Positions 9,719 to 21,689 of a stretch of DNA of 64,000 bases are shown in pieces. The stretch is from positions 37,412,744 to 37,476,743 of the forward strand of contig CM061070.1 in NCBI GenBank assembly GCA_030762895.1, given 5' to 3'. Each line of letters begins with the position of its first letter. Within the stretch, counting starts at the first letter, position 1. Origin of the DNA: Sophora flavescens (Eukaryota > Streptophyta > Magnoliopsida > Fabales > Fabaceae). The notes beneath the pieces are model-generated. The model was given only the letters and a program-made list of their open reading frames with translations, made no database searches and was not told where the DNA came from. Both the position numbers and the translations under genes were made by a program.

Positions 9719-11054
9719 TGTTGGACGAATCTGGGCAAGTATACCCAGTCGTGCAAGTAATACGGTGGTAAGACCGGTTTATCGTATCCACGGGGATTGG
9801 ATGTCAACTACCAATTCGCAAGCTCGGCAACTATCTAGACTAAACTATTGATCAAGAGAAAGTAAAACAAACAAAAGAAAAGGGAAAAGTTCTTTGGGGA
9901 CTTTTAACAAACACTTGGAGTGCAGAAAGGATATGTTGGGACTAGACTTCACCAAACCTCTAACTCATGCACTTTCAGGACTAGATACCTCCCATTCATG
10001 CTTCAGATATTAAAATCAACCCACTAAACTACTCAAACCCCGATTCCTCGGATGGCAAGAGCCTAAATCCACTAATAGACCCTAATTCCTTAGGTGGCCT
10101 AGATTAATGAATTTGCATTAAGATTAGGGATTACGCGATTACTAATAAACCTAGTTCCATTCCTAGATACAAGGCTTACTAGGTGATTAAATTCAATTCC
10201 GGTTATGATACGAACGTTCCCATTGCATACCAAAACACAAATCAAGTCATGGGGGTGCTAGCCACAACAAGCATTAAGCACAGAAATATAACCACTAATA
10301 TGAAGACATGAACATAGATTAATTAGTCAAGATATATACATAATCATAAGTTTGATTACATCTAATCCCAACACAGGGATTTAACTACTCATAAAACAAA
10401 GAAAACCAAACCAGAGAAATAGGAAGGAAGAGGAGAGGAGAGGCCCCATGGGAGCTTTCCTTCTTCTTCAAAGCAACCCCTCTTGGCTCCCTTCTAGGGT
10501 TGAAACCCTAGCCCAGCCGCAGCCTCCAAATGCCTTCAAATGGACCCCAAAAACTCTCTCAGTTCTGTCTGCTGCGTTCTTATTTATAGGTCTGTTGCGC
10601 GTCACGGCCGTGATGGACATCACGGGCTGGCCGTGACGCGTTCTGTCCAAGGCGTGTTTTAGGTTTTTGACTCTCGCGAGGCGAGAGAATTGTTCGCGAC
10701 GCGAACCCTTAAAATTCTGGTTGGTCACGGCCGTGATGTCTATTACGGGCAGGCCGTGATGATCTCGACTTTTGCCTTTCGCTTCCGCTTGATCACGGCC
10801 GTGATGGTCATCACGGCCAGGCCGTGATGGGCTCTGTTTGGCTCATATTCTTCACTTTTCAAGCTCTATTTCATCCAAGCTCCACCATGGCTGATTTTGA
10901 TCATTTTTACATTGAATTCCTGCAAAACAACACCAAGACACCGCTTCACCCGTTCCAAGGGAAAATCTAATAAAAACCAAATAAGGAATGCCTAATCTAT
11001 ATGAAAAATGCATGCAAAAGTATACAGAAAACATCATGTAAAATCACACTATCA
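9719..11054 (-). repeat. 3' LTR (element orientation) of the young gypsy element
   Basis: Ends TGTTGGACG and CACTATCA on the plus strand. The first ~860 bp look identical to the other LTR; differences cluster at 10586-10795, a GC-rich block of palindromes (TCACGGCCGTGA, TCGCGAGGCGAG). On the minus strand TATAAATA (about 10581-10588) lies just downstream of that block. The 62-codon ORF at 10448 and its overlapping partners are LTR sequence, not genes. Confidence 0.85.
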
Positions 11055-12411
11055 AATCACCCCAAGCTTATTCAATTGCTTGTCCTCAAGCAATCACTAA
11101 GGCCACAAGATCAAACTAATCAAGGCAGTGGATAGTGAACCAAGAACCCGAGTAAATACTAATCCAAATAATAGGCATTTTAAACAATTCAGCAGGAGAC
11201 AATCAATTCAAGTCCAATTAGAGGCTTAGGTTCCTTAGACTCATGTTCTCAATTATTTGGGCACTCTTTCTCACTTGAAGCTCACCCCAAGCTTGTTCAT
11301 TTGCTTGACTCTCTTTCTCACCTCACTCAATTGTTTAGGGGATAAGACATTTCACTCAATTTTCCTCAAGGAATGAATCCTACCATAGGCTTGACTATCA
11401 ACCAAATCTCTACTTTATTAATGAAAACAAATTAGAATCAAGAGGTCTTTTCTTTGGTTGTAACATGGCCATGGGATTTAATCGTTAGGTGGGGATAACA
11501 AGAAAAGGACATTTCAAAAGGCTACACAAACATCAAGCATTTGCAACATGACCTTCTAAAATACCTTCTTGGGTTTTCAATTTATTTTTCCACCTTTCTT
11601 TTCTTTCTTTTTCTTTTTATTTTGGTCTTCCCCTTCTCTATTTATTTTCTTTTTTTCTTTTTTTTTCATCCCCTTCTCTATTTATTAAATTTTCTTTTCT
11701 TTTCTTTTTCTTTTATTTGGAGAAGGGAATAATTTTCAAATCAAGAGAATTATTTTTTTCTGATTCTTTTCCCAAACTTTCAACTACCTTTTTCACCCTT
11801 TTGTAATACTTTAGAAGGTCCCTTAGCAAACATATTTATCAAAACATTTCAGGGTACCAAGAAAAGCATTTTTATTCTTTCAGGCTCAAAATTGGGCAAC
11901 TAAGGGGTAGCATTTCATCATTCAAAGCTCAAAAGGCCAGAAAAATACCTATTGCCTCAATCATTTTCAAAAATGTTTTCAAAAAATTTTTAAGCTTCAA
12001 AATGGTTTCAAGTCAAGTTCTAGAGAAATTCATCCAAGAGGAATAACACTCTAACACAAAGAATGGGGTAAAATTTAGTGAGTACCCCTTTGGCTCAAAA
12101 TCTCACATTTTAGTTCAGAATCAATGAAAAACACAAATCCTCAGAACCATATGCTAATTATCAACTATCCAAGATCATCTCAAACATTTTCATTTGCAGC
12201 CATATCACAAGAATAACAGAATTGGGTTCAACAATTCACTATCACAAGTTATTTGGCACTTAGTTCTCACCATTGGATACAAAATTCAAAACAAGGGGCA
12301 ATCTAATAATGCGATCATGCAAACTATCATGCAAAACTATATGAATGCAACATGCAAAATACAAATGCAAAATAATACAAATGCAAAATACCCCTACCCC
12401 AAGCTTAAACT
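11055..12411 (-). other. Non-coding interior of the gypsy element
   Basis: There is no protease, reverse transcriptase or integrase signature. The plus strand has a long pyrimidine tract (about 11575-11725). The words 'ccccaagctt' occur beside both LTRs (11062-11071 and 12397-12406) and again near 11284. The position where a primer-binding site should be (next to 12411, minus strand) instead reads 'agtttaagcttggggtaggg', which looks like a polypurine tract. Confidence 0.65.
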
Positions 12412-13750
12412 TGTTGGACGAATCTGGGCAAGTATACCCAGTCGTGCAAGTAATACGGTGGTAAGACCGGTTTATCGTATCCACGGGGATTGGATGTCAA
12501 CTACCAATTCGCAAGCTCGGCAACTATCTAGACTAAACTATTGATCAAGAGAAAGTAAAACAAACAAAAGAAAAGGGAAAAGTTCTTTGGGGACTTTTAA
12601 CAAACACTTGGAGTGCAGAAAGGATATGTTGGGACTAGACTTCACCAAACCTCTAACTCATGCACTTTCAGGACTAGATACCTCCCATTCATGCTTCAGA
12701 TATTAAAATCAACCCACTAAACTACTCAAACCCCGATTCCTCGGATGGCAAGAGCCTAAATCCACTAATAGACCCTAATTCCTTAGGTGGCCTAGATTAA
12801 TGAATTTGCATTAAGATTAGGGATTACGCGATTACTAATAAACCTAGTTCCATTCCTAGATACAAGGCTTACTAGGTGATTAAATTCAATTCCGGTTATG
12901 ATACGAACGTTCCCATTGCATACCAAAACACAAATCAAGTCATGGGGGTGCTAGCCACAACAAGCATTAAGCACAGAAATATAACCACTAATATGAAGAC
13001 ATGAACATAGATTAATTAGTCAAGATATATACATAATCATAAGTTTGATTACATCTAATCCCAACACAGGGATTTAACTACTCATAAAACAAAGAAAACC
13101 AAACCAGAGAAATAGGAAGGAAGAGGAGAGGAGAGGCCCCATGGGAGCTTTCCTTCTTCTTCAAAGCAACCCCTCTTGGCTCCCTTCTAGGGTTGAAACC
13201 CTAGCCCAGCCGCAGCCTCCAAATGCCTTCAAATGGACCCCAAAAACTCTCTCAGTTCTGTCTGCTGCGTTCTTATTTATAGGTTCATTGCGGCGTCACA
13301 CGGCCGTGATGGACATCACGGGCTGGCCGTGACGCGTTCTGGCCCAAGGCGTGTTTTAGGTTTTTGACCTCGCGAGGCGAGAGAAGTGCTCGCGACGCGA
13401 ACCCTTAAAATTCTGGTTGGTCACGGCCGTGATGTCTATTACAGGCAGGCCGTGATGATCTCGACTTTTGCCTTCTGCTTCCGCTTGATCACGGCCGTGA
13501 TGGTCATCACGGCCAGGCCGTGATGGGCTCTGTTTGGCTCATATTCTTCACTTTTCAAGCTCTATTTCATCCAAGCTCCACCATGGCTGATTTTGATCAT
13601 TTTTACATTGAATTCCTGCAAAACAACACCAAGACACCGCTTCACCCGTTCCAAGGGAAAATCTAATAAAAACCAAATAAGGAATGCCTAATCTATATGA
13701 AAAATGCATGCAAAAGTATACAGAAAACATCATGTAAAATCACACTATCA
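12412..13750 (-). repeat. 5' LTR (element orientation) of the young gypsy element
   Basis: Same ends as the partner LTR, 1339 bp. It differs from it in a handful of places, for example 'ggttcattgcggcgtcacac' against 'ggtctgttgcgcgtcac' and 'attacagg' against 'attacggg'. TATAAATA on the minus strand lies at about 13275-13282. Confidence 0.85.
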
Positions 13751-14040
13751 CGTGTCGGATTTCTTCATAAGACGAGTGATCTCTACCTTTGACCAAGATT
13801 GACTTAGGATAGACGAGTGACTAAAATCACTTAAAATATTAATCTGCGCACTAAGTAGACAGGTCAACAACTAAGATATTGTTCAATTAAATCATCGAAC
13901 AAATATTAAGTTTTCATCAAAACTTAGGGCAAATGCAAATCAGACATTTAGAGACTCAACAATCTCTTCTTTTTGATGATGACAAACATTGAAATGGTTT
14001 AATGAACTTTGAAAATTTTAACAGAAGACTAAGACATAAA
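13751..14040 (-). mobile_element. Copia LTR start and polypurine tract remnant
   Basis: On the minus strand the LTR starts TGTTGAGTCTC at 13961, preceded by 'aaaagaagagat' (13962-13973), a decayed polypurine tract, and 'catcatc'. The same LTR opening (TGTTAAGTCTCTAAAATGTC) appears at 59847 and, reversed, at 25084, so these three belong to one SIRE/Maximus-like group. 13974-14040 is the remaining stub of its interior. Confidence 0.6.
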
Positions 14041-15688
14041 TGAAGTTGGCACAGACAAACACAAGAAGGGGGGGTTGAATTGTGTTTGTTAATTATTTTC
14101 GCAAAAACCCTTTTTGAACAACTTTATCACAAGCAGAAGATAAAGAGATTAAGCACACAAGAAATCCTTTTTAAAATATTAACAAAACCAAAATCGAATC
14201 CCACAGTTAGTAAAAATAAATAAAACTGTAAGAGATAATGGATAGAAAATTCACTTAGGTGATTTATCCTGGTTCACTCTTTTCCAACTAAGAGCTACGT
14301 CCAGTCCCTTCAACTTGAAGGATTTTCTCCACTATTTCTCCAAATAGGTTACAAACAAGTATTCAACACCTCTTCATGCTATAAGTATTCTTTCTCTACC
14401 AAGCCTCTTCAGGCTCTAACTCTAACAAAGAGATTTACAACTTTGATCTACTTAACGCACTAAGTGTGAGGATATGAAAGTTTGAGATCTGTTGAATATT
14501 TTCACAATATTCAAACTAAGAGATTATAGACTCTTGCTTTTGAAAGAATATTAGAATGAATGATAATGGCAAAAGTTCAACTAGAAAGATTGTGCAGTCA
14601 AGAGTTCTTTCTTCAGTATCCGAGGTCTTCAATTTATAGTGACCTTCTTCTTATCTTGTAATTCTTTAACAGTTACTTTGAATAATCCCGTTTAGAGATA
14701 GCATTAAATGCATGATATCCGTTGAGACTGATAGCTTGATTTTGGCCATGTTGAAAAGTATCATTGGTTATCATAAAATCACAAAATGGAGGCTCACTGT
14801 TCTGAGCAATTGTACCTTAAAGACTTTATTTCCTCCTTTGTGTAGAACCTAGTTTTTGTTTAGCAATAAAGATGTCATCGTACAGATCGTTTTGCAATTT
14901 CAATTGTACTATTTGCTTTTTGTATTTCCTTGATAGTACTATGAACTTTCTCAAAGGAAATCAATCATCAAATCATATAAGAACAAATGGAAAGAACAAA
15001 TATTCATTTGAAATAAATATCAATCATTTGAAATAAATTCATCGTGGACCATATTGCATTAAATCACATTCAAGGTAGTAAACATATAGAACCGTCTACT
15101 TAGTTTTAAGAACGCATCTACAAAATACTTTAATTCTGCTTGTCCACTGATGTGGTAGAAGCGCTCGTCCACTAATGTGGTAGAAGCGATCGTCTACTAA
15201 TGTGGTAGAAACTCTCATCTACTAATATTGTAGAAGCGCTCGTCTACACAAGTCTTTGGACTTGCTAAGTCCTTAGAGAAACTCCGCCTAGTGACGTGGC
15301 ACTATGGACGTCTACTGAATTTTAGTTTAGGCACAACTTGAGTTACAAGGATAGCCATCGTCTGCTGACGTGGCAAGATGGACGCACTTATTTTCAAGTC
15401 TTTGGACTTGCTATACCTAACAAGTTATTTAGGTATTCATTTATAGCCTCGTCTACTAATGAAAACCAGTCTACTTATCATTTAAAATATAAACAGTTTA
15501 AATAACCTTTGGACGGGTAATTCTTTGCACGAGTCCAAGCATTGTATACCTTATATTACTTTGGATATTCCTGCATAAACTGAACTTACTTGTTAGATCT
15601 CAACTAACACTTTGTCAAGCAACTTTAATCCTTTTGTTAACATCAAAACTTAGAGATTATTAAATCCAAAACCACTTTGGTTCCGACA
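14041..15688 (-). mobile_element. 3' LTR of a SIRE/Maximus-type copia element
   Basis: On the minus strand the LTR starts TGTCGGAACCAAAGTGG at 15688 and ends CAACTTCA at 14041. It is preceded by a strong polypurine tract (15689-15702). Inside are the 'ctacgtccagtcc' and 'gcctcttcaggctc' words shared with the LTRs at 23413 and 59847, and a 25-bp repeat array at 15128-15245. Because its right flank is element interior rather than a target duplication, it is the 3' LTR of the element running to about 21076. Confidence 0.7.
15128..15245 (+). repeat. ~25-bp tandem repeat array in copia LTR
   Basis: Four to five units like 'gtccactaatgtggtagaag' followed by 'cgctc'. The same unit occurs as a longer array in the LTR at 23413-25084, but in the opposite orientation relative to the LTR. 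Confidence 0.75.
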
Positions 15689-15702
15689 ATCTCCCCCTTT
15701 TT
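15689..15702 (-). other. Polypurine tract of the copia element
   Basis: The minus strand reads AAAAAGGGGGAGAT directly before the LTR start TGTCGG, followed upstream by 'catcatc'. This is the usual priming site for plus-strand synthesis in SIRE/Maximus-type elements and sets the element's orientation. Confidence 0.7.
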
Positions 15703-15863
15703 GATGATGAGAAAAACTGATTAAATTTAAATAGCAAAGTCTAAGAGAGCTTGCAAGGCTCCCCCTAAGACAAAGCATTCAAATACTTAAGCAGACTTAT
15801 AGATAGATACAAACACTTATCTTTCTTAGAATCTATAAACACAAGTATCAGAGCATCAGATAT

Positions 15864-17257
15864 TGTTGGACGGATCTGGGCAAGTATACCCAGTCGTGCA
15901 AGTAATACGGTGGTGAGACCGGTTATCGTATCCATGGGGATTGGATGTCAATTACCAATTCACAAACTCAGCAACTATCTAGACTATAAAGAGAAATCAA
16001 AACAAACAAAAGAAAAGGAAAAGTTCTTTGAGGATTTCTATCGAACACTTGGAGTGCGAAAGGGATATGTTGGGACTAGACTTCACCAAACCTCTGTCTC
16101 ATGCACTACCAGGACTAGATACCTCCCATTCATGCTTCAAATATTAAAATCAATCCACTAAATTACTCAAACCCCGATTCCTCAGATGGTAAGAGCCTAA
16201 ATCCACTAATAGACCCTAATTCCTTAGGTAGCCTAGATTAATGAATTTTCATTAGGATTAAGGATTACACGATTACTACTAAACCAAACTCCATTCCTAG
16301 ATGCAAGGGTTACTAGGTGATTAAATTCAGTTCCGGTTCTGATACGAATTTCCCAATTGCATATCAAAACACAAATCGAGTCATGGGGGTGCTAGCCACA
16401 ACAAGCATTAAGCATGGAAAATTAATCACTAATACGAAGGCATGAACACAGAATAATCAGTCAAGATAAATACATAATAATCAGTTTGATTACATCTAAT
16501 CCCAACAAACGGGAATTAGCTACTCATAATTACAGAGAAAGCCAAACCAGAAAAGTAGTAGAGAAAGGAAGAAAGGGAGAACTCCATTGAAGCTTCCCAC
16601 TGTCGTCACAGCAACCCCCTAACTCAGCTCCCTTTTAGGGTTGGAACCCTAGCCCAGCCGCAGCCTCCAAGTGCCTCCCTCTAAAACTCTCCAAAACCTC
16701 CTCCCATTCTGCCCTAAAACAGCAATTTATACCAATCAGACTCTGCGCGCGCTCGCGAGGCGATACATGGTTCGCGAGGCGAATGTTAAAAATCTGTTAT
16801 TTCAGAGACTGGATCTCTCGCGAGGCGAGAGTGGCTCGCGAGGCAAGATAGTAAGGGTCTTCTCAAATACGCCCGTGATGAGTATCAGGGCCTGGGCGTG
16901 ATGGCTTCTGGTCCACAGTCTCGCGAGGCGAGTAGCCTCTCGCGGGGCGAGCAATTTCCCTGACAGCTTCTGACTTTTGCCTTCTGCTCTGCTTGATCAT
17001 GGCCGTGATGGTCATCACGGCCAGGTCGTGATGGGCTCTGTTTGGCTCATATTCTTCACTTTTCAAGCTCTGTTTCATCCAGGCTCCATCATGACTGATT
17101 TTGATCATTTTTACATTAATTCCTGCAAAACAACACCAAGAAACCGCTTCACCCGTTCCAAGGGAAAAACTAACTAAAATCAAATAAAGAATGCCTAATC
17201 TATATGAAAAATGCATGCAAAAGTGTACAGAAAACATCATGTAAAATCACACTATCA
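15864..17257 (-). mobile_element. Gypsy solo LTR, same family as 9719-13750
   Basis: It has the same ends (TGTTGGACGG...CACTATCA) as the young gypsy LTRs and a perfect 5-bp duplication, GATAT (15859-15863 and 17258-17262). It is 1394 bp and clearly diverged. The minus-strand TATA box is at about 16725-16732, and a GC-rich block (16740-17035) carries several CTCGCGAGGCGAG-like palindromes plus one TCATGGCCGTGATGG module. Short ORFs inside it are LTR sequence. Confidence 0.88.
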
Positions 17258-17474
17258 GATATCAAAGCAAATAATTTAAACAAAAGCAGAGCAATTTATC
17301 AAGTAGAAGAGAATATGCAAAATGTAAACACATAAGAGCTTTTCAACAAAAGACTTGATATTTATAATTCTCTTTCTTTTCCTTTCTCTCCCTTTTTGTC
17401 ATCAGCCAAAAAGGTAAAAAGGGAGTGAACCATCATTGTCAGCAAAACATATAAGAAAGAAGAGATTTTAAGAA

Positions 17475-20390
17475 GATGGAAGGGGTTGATTTGGATTTTG
17501 ATTTTTTTGAAATTCCATTAACAAGGCCAGAATTTGAGTCACCATGGAATTTGTTGGGGCCTAGGTATCCTGCACTTGCTTTTGCACTCTTTCTTCAATT
17601 TGTTATGCCATCTGCTCAGTCTTCTCTTCAACTATCTTCCCAACCTTATCATCAACTATTCTTCCAATGATGTCTTAAAGATTGGATGGCAAGGATAATT
17701 GTCTTGAGCTCTCAGCAGAGTCTGAGATAGTGTCTTGAGCTTGGGTTGGTGGATGAACCATAGCAAGAGCTAATGGTTGAGAAGATGTCTTAGCAGACTC
17801 AGCACCTTGCTTAGAAGCACATATCTCATCAGACTGTTCTGTCATAGTTGGCTCAATAGTAGCAACAACAATTGCATTGGCAAAGGGAGTGGAAGGTTCA
17901 GAAGCAGGTTTTGAGAATATTTCTGCATTCAGGTCAGGGCCTTCCACAACTAATTCTTCAGTTGTATGCTCAGAGGATGAGGTTGAAGCTGAGGAAAAAG
18001 CATATTATAGAACTGATTCAGGGATATCCTTTGCCCAGTGAATTGGATTAGGAATTTCCACATCATGGCTGGTTATTGGCAGACCCCACAGATCCTTAAA
18101 GATCAGATATCTGACACTTGAGAATCCACATTTGCCTCTGAACTTTGGAGTTTTCTTCATCACTTCAGTAGACAGGCCAGAAGTGGAGGCTTCTTTGGTG
18201 CAGTGAATCAAGTAGGATTGCCAGAAGGCTCCAACATAATTATCCCCAGTGACCGTCTCAGTTGGCAAGGACTGAATATAATCCATTTGTGAGTGGTCAA
18301 AGAGTTTAGAATTGAGATCCAGCATGATGTCTTCAACAACTAGCATCTTTCTTTTATGCCTTGGATACTTCCTGTCCTTGTCCTTGTTTAGATCAATCAT
18401 TGATAACCTAGGACAGATCTTATTGGGCTTGACTCCAACATTTGTAGAAGTGGAGTGCCTTAACCAAGTGGAAGGGACAAATCGTGCAGCTCTGTCTGCT
18501 CTGAATTGGCTGAATTCCCATTTCAGCATTTCATACATTAGTGTGTCCACAAATTGGTCAACAGCAGCTCCATATATACTTGGATGTTTGAAAGTCATCC
18601 ATTTTGTAGTCTGATCCATGACAAAGGGAATTTGCTTGAAGGATCTGGCTCTTTTCTCAAGAACACTTCCAAGATTCTTCTTGCTTGGATCTGTATGCCA
18701 ATCAGATATGATAATTCTTTCTACTCCATCAGTGAATGGTTTGAGAGGTGGAATTTTCACTAGGTTGGGGTAGATTTTCTGGTAGGGAAACTTTGTTGAG
18801 AAAGGTGGATGAGAGGAGGTCCATGTTCATTGAACATTTGAGAAGGGAATGGGCCAGTTGGAGTGTGGGGTTTAGGATTGACATGGTATGGATAGATATT
18901 GAGGGGTTCATACTCATACTCAGCCAGGGGATACCATTTTTTTAGAATGAGTTCTGGTTCTTGTGGAATGGTGTGGAAGAGTATTTTCCATTCTGTTTGT
19001 ACTTTGGCCCAAATTTCAGTTTTGCCAGCATAGAGAGTGGAAGCGGGAATTATGGGTGGAAATAAAGTTTTCAAGGGTTTTGGAAAGGGGGCTCCAATGG
19101 TAATGCTATTGTCTATGTGTGGTAGTGGTGAGGGTGGTGATTGTGGCAAGGTAGGAATATAAAAATCATTCACATCATGTAAAACAGAGATATTATCATC
19201 CCGAGTTCTTAAATTTGACACTAATTCATCTACTGCTAACCTAACAGGGTCATTAGCAGAGATTACTACCTCAGAAGTCAAGGTTGTTCTAGCCCTTTTT
19301 GCTGGTTGCCTCTTCTTCTTTGCAATTGGACCAGTAACAGTAGCAGCTTGTTTTTCAAGAATAGCAGCAATGGGAAGTTCATCATCATCTTCTTCTTCAG
19401 ACATGATGACTTTCCTTGTCCTTTTTGGTGGAGGTGGAAGAGTAGCACCAGAAGATACAGAGGGGACAGATCCTCTAGTAGTCCTCTTGGAAATGGGTTG
19501 CCTTACAGCCGTAGTCTTTCTCTTGGTTCCTTTATTTAAACCAAGAATTACAGCTTTGTTGGCTTCAATTGATTCTTCCTTAACCTTCATTTTCTCTTCA
19601 AGCTTTGCCAACTCCACTTGCTTATAAGTACTGAGTTGCATGCCGCTGAGATTAACTCGGCCAAAGTCAACATCTTGAAATCCTTTCTCACGAAGGAGTC
19701 TTTCTTGTTTATCCTTAGGCTTTGCACTTAAATATTGTACACGCATTGCTGCTTAAGAATTTTTTACAAGAGATGGGTGAAGGTAATGTGAGTGGTGGAT
19801 TCTCTGTTGGTAATGGCATCCTTGAAGCGATGAAATAGAATCCATGGAAGGTTAATCTTGGTTTCAAAAACCAAATGGCAAAGGAAGAACTTGTGAAGAG
19901 CTGATAAATTGCCCTTGGAGCCAATCTTATACAGCACCACCTTATTCAGAATCTGGTGAAGAATCCTGATGTGATCTTTCATCTCAGATGATTTCCAAGA
20001 ATGATTTCTCACGCTGTCTTGCCTCATAAGGGTAACAGCAATTATCTCTGGACCACCTAGGTCTTCTTCCCAGTTTTCAGTGAAGACTAATCCATCTTGA
20101 GCACAAGCAATCGCATCAGAGATGGTTTCCTCTGATACTATCACTTTCCTTCCCAGCATGAATCCAACAACTTCTGTTTCAGAGATCTTTGGTCTCCTCC
20201 AGAATTCCCTTATCAAATCAAGATATACTGAAACCTTTTCCAAGAAGATTCCATCCCAACCAACAGCGTTAATGAACTTACTTACATCCAAATTGTATTC
20301 TTGTAGAATTCCAAAGTTGAAGTGATGTTCCACGGATATGGACATAGTATCAGTTGCAAATGCAGGCATGGGAGCAGTGGTTGAAGCCAT
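17475..20390 (-). pseudogene. Extra ORF of the SIRE/Maximus-type element (env-like position), broken
   Basis: A reading frame of roughly 950 residues lies between the RNase H end and the polypurine tract, where SIRE/Maximus elements carry an additional ORF often called env-like. The likely start is the ATG at 20390 (context ACAATGGCT); an in-frame upstream ATG at 20555 is less natural. Pieces run 20390-19764, 19746-18760, 18760-18005 and 17947-17675, in three frames, so there are two frameshifts and later stops. The middle part is basic and proline-rich with an acidic run (EEEDDDE); the C-terminal end looks coiled-coil. The N-terminal part resembles 'putative plant transposon protein' sequences. 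I see no clear signal peptide or fusion motif, and the function is unknown. Confidence 0.6.
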
Positions 20391-20654
20391 TGTTGAGTAA
20401 GAAGAGTTTTGGAAGAACAAAGGAGACAGAGAGTTCGAAAGGCTCAAAGAGAGAGAGGTTGATGATGAAGAGACGCGAAAAGGTTTTACAGGGAAAGAGG
20501 TTACTTTTAAAGATTTCTGAAAACCAACAGTTTCCAAAAAAAAAGATAATGACACGACATGTCATTAAGGGTAAAATGGTGTTGGTAACTTGGAACCGTA
20601 AAAAGTTACGATGGGATTGATGAGGGTAGCTGACTCAGCAAGGAAAGAGAAGCG

Positions 20655-20668
20655 TTTTATATAAATGT
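20655..20668 (-). promoter_or_regulatory. Possible TATA box before the extra ORF
   Basis: The minus strand reads ATTTATATAAAACG about 270 bp upstream of the ATG at 20390. It is a good TATA match in moderately GC-containing surroundings. It could give the extra ORF its own transcript, but this is inferred from sequence alone. Confidence 0.35.
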
Positions 20669-20851
20669 GTTCAAGAACAAATTAATATAAGCAACAAGTG
20701 TGTGCATAGACGAGTCCACACAAGACTAAGAGTGGACGTGCAATGACATAGGAAGTGGACACGTAGAATCCACTTGCTTTGGACGTCATGACTAGTGAAC
20801 GTGTAGAGACAACATGCAATGGACGACCAATTTAACAATAAATATACTAGC

Positions 20852-21076
20852 TCAATCCACATACAACATATTCAAATGCTTTCTTATAAAGATAAATCTG
20901 TCCCCAACAAGAGGTTTAGTGAAGATATCTGCCCATTGGTGGTCAGTATCTACAAATTGAACATCAAACACACCTTTTTGCACATAATCCCTAATAAAAT
21001 GATGTTTGATTTCTATATGCTTAGCTCAAGAATGCAATATTGGATTCTTAGATAAATTGATTGCAGCAGTATTATT
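20852..21076 (-). pseudogene. Copia RNase H C-terminal remnant
   Basis: On the minus strand the conserved copia pol ending is readable: NTAAINLSKNPILHS, then AKHIEIKHHFIRDYVQKG, then QWADIFTKPL, then a stop at 20852. One in-frame stop interrupts it (between the HS and AKH residues). The 5' side is cut off at about 21076 where AT-rich DNA begins, so integrase, reverse transcriptase and most of RNase H are lost. Order and strand fit the element whose 3' LTR is at 14041-15688. Confidence 0.75.
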
Positions 21077-21689
21077 ATTAAATATTATTTATATTTTAAA
21101 TAATTTTATAATTATTAATATTATTATTTATTATATATAATTATTAAATATTTTAATTTATTATATTTTTTTATAATACGTGGCACCACGCTTCACGGAT
21201 TGGCTCCTTATGGCACATGCTCGAGTTCTAACCCTAAGTGGTTGCTATCACAAAAACTCGTTGGTTGCTTTAGCTAGCATATCAAACCTTTCTATTGCTG
21301 AGTTTTGATACAGTTCTGTTCAACTAATAATACATTTAGAATATAAATTATCTCAACTTAGAGAAGAGATTGATTAACATTGAGATCAACCTGCATAATA
21401 TAAATAAGGGAAATGTTAACCTGTGCCCTTTTCATGGGAAAATGTTGTAGTCAATGTATTGAGAAGTATGATTGTTTGTTTTTCAATAAAACATTACTTT
21501 TTTATTCCTTAGCCAGTATCCTTAGCAAGACCTCATAAATGATAATACTAATAGGTGACTAGCTACTCTTCTAAACGAAGGTGATTACTTAACTATTCAA
21601 GAGAAATGTGACCCTTCTTACGTTTAAGACTTATTTTAAATTTTTATTTTTTTTAAAATGAGGAAGTAATTAAGGAGACAATAATGGTT
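21077..21689. other. AT-rich non-coding DNA
   Basis: The first ~100 bases are almost only A and T. The rest has no credible ORF. I see no element boundaries. It separates two copia fragments of different lineages. Confidence 0.5.

Larger units (their letters stand above)
9719..13750 (-). mobile_element. Young non-coding gypsy-type LTR element
   Basis: Two LTRs (9719-11054 and 12412-13750) enclose a 1357-bp interior, and the whole is flanked by a perfect CGTGT duplication. Orientation is minus: the LTRs read TGATAGTGTG...CAACA on that strand, a TATAAATA box sits in each on that strand, and the interior next to the left LTR reads 'ttgcttgaggacaagcaa...aagcttgggg', the usual 3' end of plant gypsy elements. 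The interior has no gag or pol, so it needs enzymes from elsewhere. LTR differences are few, so the insertion is recent. Confidence 0.85.

Noticed and set aside
10448..10636. ORF repeated at 13141 as a possible duplicated gene
   Set aside because: The two copies are the same segment of the two LTRs of one gypsy element, and the frame runs into the palindromic promoter block.
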